A stretch of 22,692 bases of DNA from JAAYZQ01 sp034428935 (lineage in GTDB: Bacteria; Chloroflexota; Anaerolineae; JAAYZQ01). Under the pieces are notes generated by a model. The model had not been told where the DNA came from. It made no database searches and worked only from the letters and a program-made list of their open reading frames with translations. Shown one piece after another: positions 22,078 to 22,692 of the stretch. Positions within the stretch are counted from its first letter, which is position 1. Each line of letters begins with the position of its first letter. The translations under genes were made by a program, and so were the position numbers. The stretch lies in assembly GCA_034428935.1 (NCBI GenBank), contig DAOUHB010000201.1, forward strand, positions 1 through 22,692, read 5' to 3'.

Positions 22078-22349
22078 CAATCCCTCTCCTCACCACGCTG
22101 CGAGCAGGTGCCGAGCTCGGCAATCAGCCGGTCCAGGTTTTCCCGGCGGGCCAGCAGATCGGCATACGCTTCGATGTGCGCGTCCTGGGCGAAATAACTG
22201 AGCAGCGGCTGGCAGAGCAGCAATCCCTGGCTGGCGATAAAACTGAAAGGCCTGGCGACTTCCAATACCACCCGTGCCGGCAGCGCCAACCCGCGATGAC
22301 GAATCCATTGCAGCAACTGCTCACTGGTCTCCAGGTCTGGTTCTCTCAT
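22077..22349 (-). CDS. Small 90-aa protein, first gene of the operon
   Basis: The product is 90 aa from the ATG at 22349: an acidic start (MREPDLETSEQLLQWIRHRG), a moderately hydrophobic middle (LALPARVVLEVARPFSFIASQGLLLCQPLLSYF) and a charged helical end. The middle segment, with Arg in it, looks like an amphipathic membrane-associated helix rather than a clean membrane span. I do not recognise a family. An extended -10 promoter lies only 14 bases upstream of the ATG, so the transcript has almost no leader, and no good ribosome binding site is seen. An in-frame extension to 22496 would run through that promoter and is unlikely. Its stop overlaps the DUF6754-like start. Confidence 0.75.
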   Translation of the reverse strand: MREPDLETSEQLLQWIRHRGLALPARVVLEVARPFSFIASQGLLLCQPLLSYFAQDAHIEAYADLLARRENLDRLIAELGTCSQRGEERD

Positions 22350-22362
22350 CGGAACTCGGCTG

Positions 22363-22371
22363 ATTATACCA
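22363..22371 (-). promoter_or_regulatory. Extended -10 promoter of the long operon (proximal)
   Basis: The minus strand reads TGGTATAAT. No good -35 is visible. Transcription would start about 7 bases before the ATG at 22349. Confidence 0.6.
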
Positions 22372-22486
22372 CAATTCCAGGCTTTTTCATAGCCCCGGCC
22401 GGGTGCTGTCGTCGCAGGCGACGGTCCCCATTGCTGGGCTTGAGACCCGGCGCGACGTGGCCCAACTGTTGACGTAAGCTGGGTAG

Positions 22487-22515
22487 AGTATACCACCTTT
22501 TACTCGGTTGGGCAA
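22487..22515 (-). promoter_or_regulatory. Second upstream promoter of the long operon (distal)
   Basis: TTGCCC (22515-22510) is separated by 17 bases from TATACT (22492-22487), with an extended TGG before the -10. It would add a leader of about 130 bases containing the hairpin CGTCGC-AG-GCGACG (22410-22423). Confidence 0.5.
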
Positions 22516-22692
22516 GTCCCCCTCTGGGCGGGTTTTCGCAGCGGGTCGATGATGACAAACACAAGCAGTGGGAGTAGTCTTCCCTGTTGGCCCAGAGGTA
22601 GGGGCAAGCCACAGAGAGCCGGGGTTGGAGGAGTCAGCGAGCGGTTTTTGGGCCGCCATTGCGCAGCGGATGGGCCTGGCGTGCGCAGCGAG

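Larger units (their letters stand above)
22350..22692. other. Gene-free stretch at the window end
   Basis: Apart from the two promoters and the small hairpin listed, I see no supported gene. A minus-strand frame at 22659-22387 reads as Pro/Thr-rich sequence and crosses both promoters. TGCGCAGCG occurs at 22660-22668 and again at 22682-22690, possibly the edge of a repeat that continues outside the window. Confidence 0.4.

Noticed and set aside
22387..22659. A 90-codon minus-strand frame near the window end
   Set aside because: It crosses two predicted promoters, has no ribosome binding site and shows no domain-like pattern.

Overview
This window looks like a chromosomal segment of a GC-rich member of the Chloroflexota, most likely Anaerolineae-like. 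That assignment rests on gene content recognised from memory: a MutL-type ATPase without a mutase, substrate-binding/VWA fusions, Thr/Pro-rich envelope proteins and zinc-ribbon proteins with PDWL motifs. It has not been checked by any search. I call 19 protein genes. All but one lie on the minus strand, so the account below follows transcription from high to low coordinates. I see no rRNA, tRNA, CRISPR array, insertion sequence or prophage.

Region A (about 22.5-11.9 kb) is a long run of nine tightly spaced minus-strand genes: a 90-aa protein; a DUF6754-like membrane-anchored protein; a 210-aa multi-pass protein; a 1081-aa zinc-ribbon protein with about 22 PDWL repeats and a C-terminal membrane-flanked domain; a 231-aa six-pass protein; a MutL/GlmL-like ASKHA ATPase; a protein with apparent barrel-sandwich and KOW-like parts; a Thr/Pro-rich protein ending in an LAQTG sorting-type signal; and a P-loop ATPase fused to an OmpR/PhoB-type DNA-binding domain. 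Stop/start overlaps (TGATG, TAATG, ATGA) suggest translational coupling. No glutamate mutase is present. This is my best candidate for an undescribed, envelope-associated system.

Region B (11.9-11.1 kb) is pspA, with its own extended -10 promoter. Three TGAC repeats at exactly 11-bp spacing lie just upstream, where an OmpR-type activator would bind. The gene ends at a strong hairpin terminator.

Region C (11.0-5.8 kb) holds a membrane-anchored substrate-binding protein, a paralogue fused to a VWA domain, a two-TM coiled-coil protein and a LivJ-like lipoprotein. No permease or transport ATPase gene is present.

Region D (5.7-1.3 kb) holds a plus-strand diacylglycerol-kinase-family gene, divergent from a membrane-anchored pseudokinase. 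Next come a possible small RNA or ftsH leader, then ftsH and its terminator.

Region E (1.3-0 kb) begins with a repeat-bearing gap. It is followed by an IclR-family regulator with a near-consensus promoter and a candidate operator, coupled to the start of a corrinoid methyltransferase protein that runs off the window.
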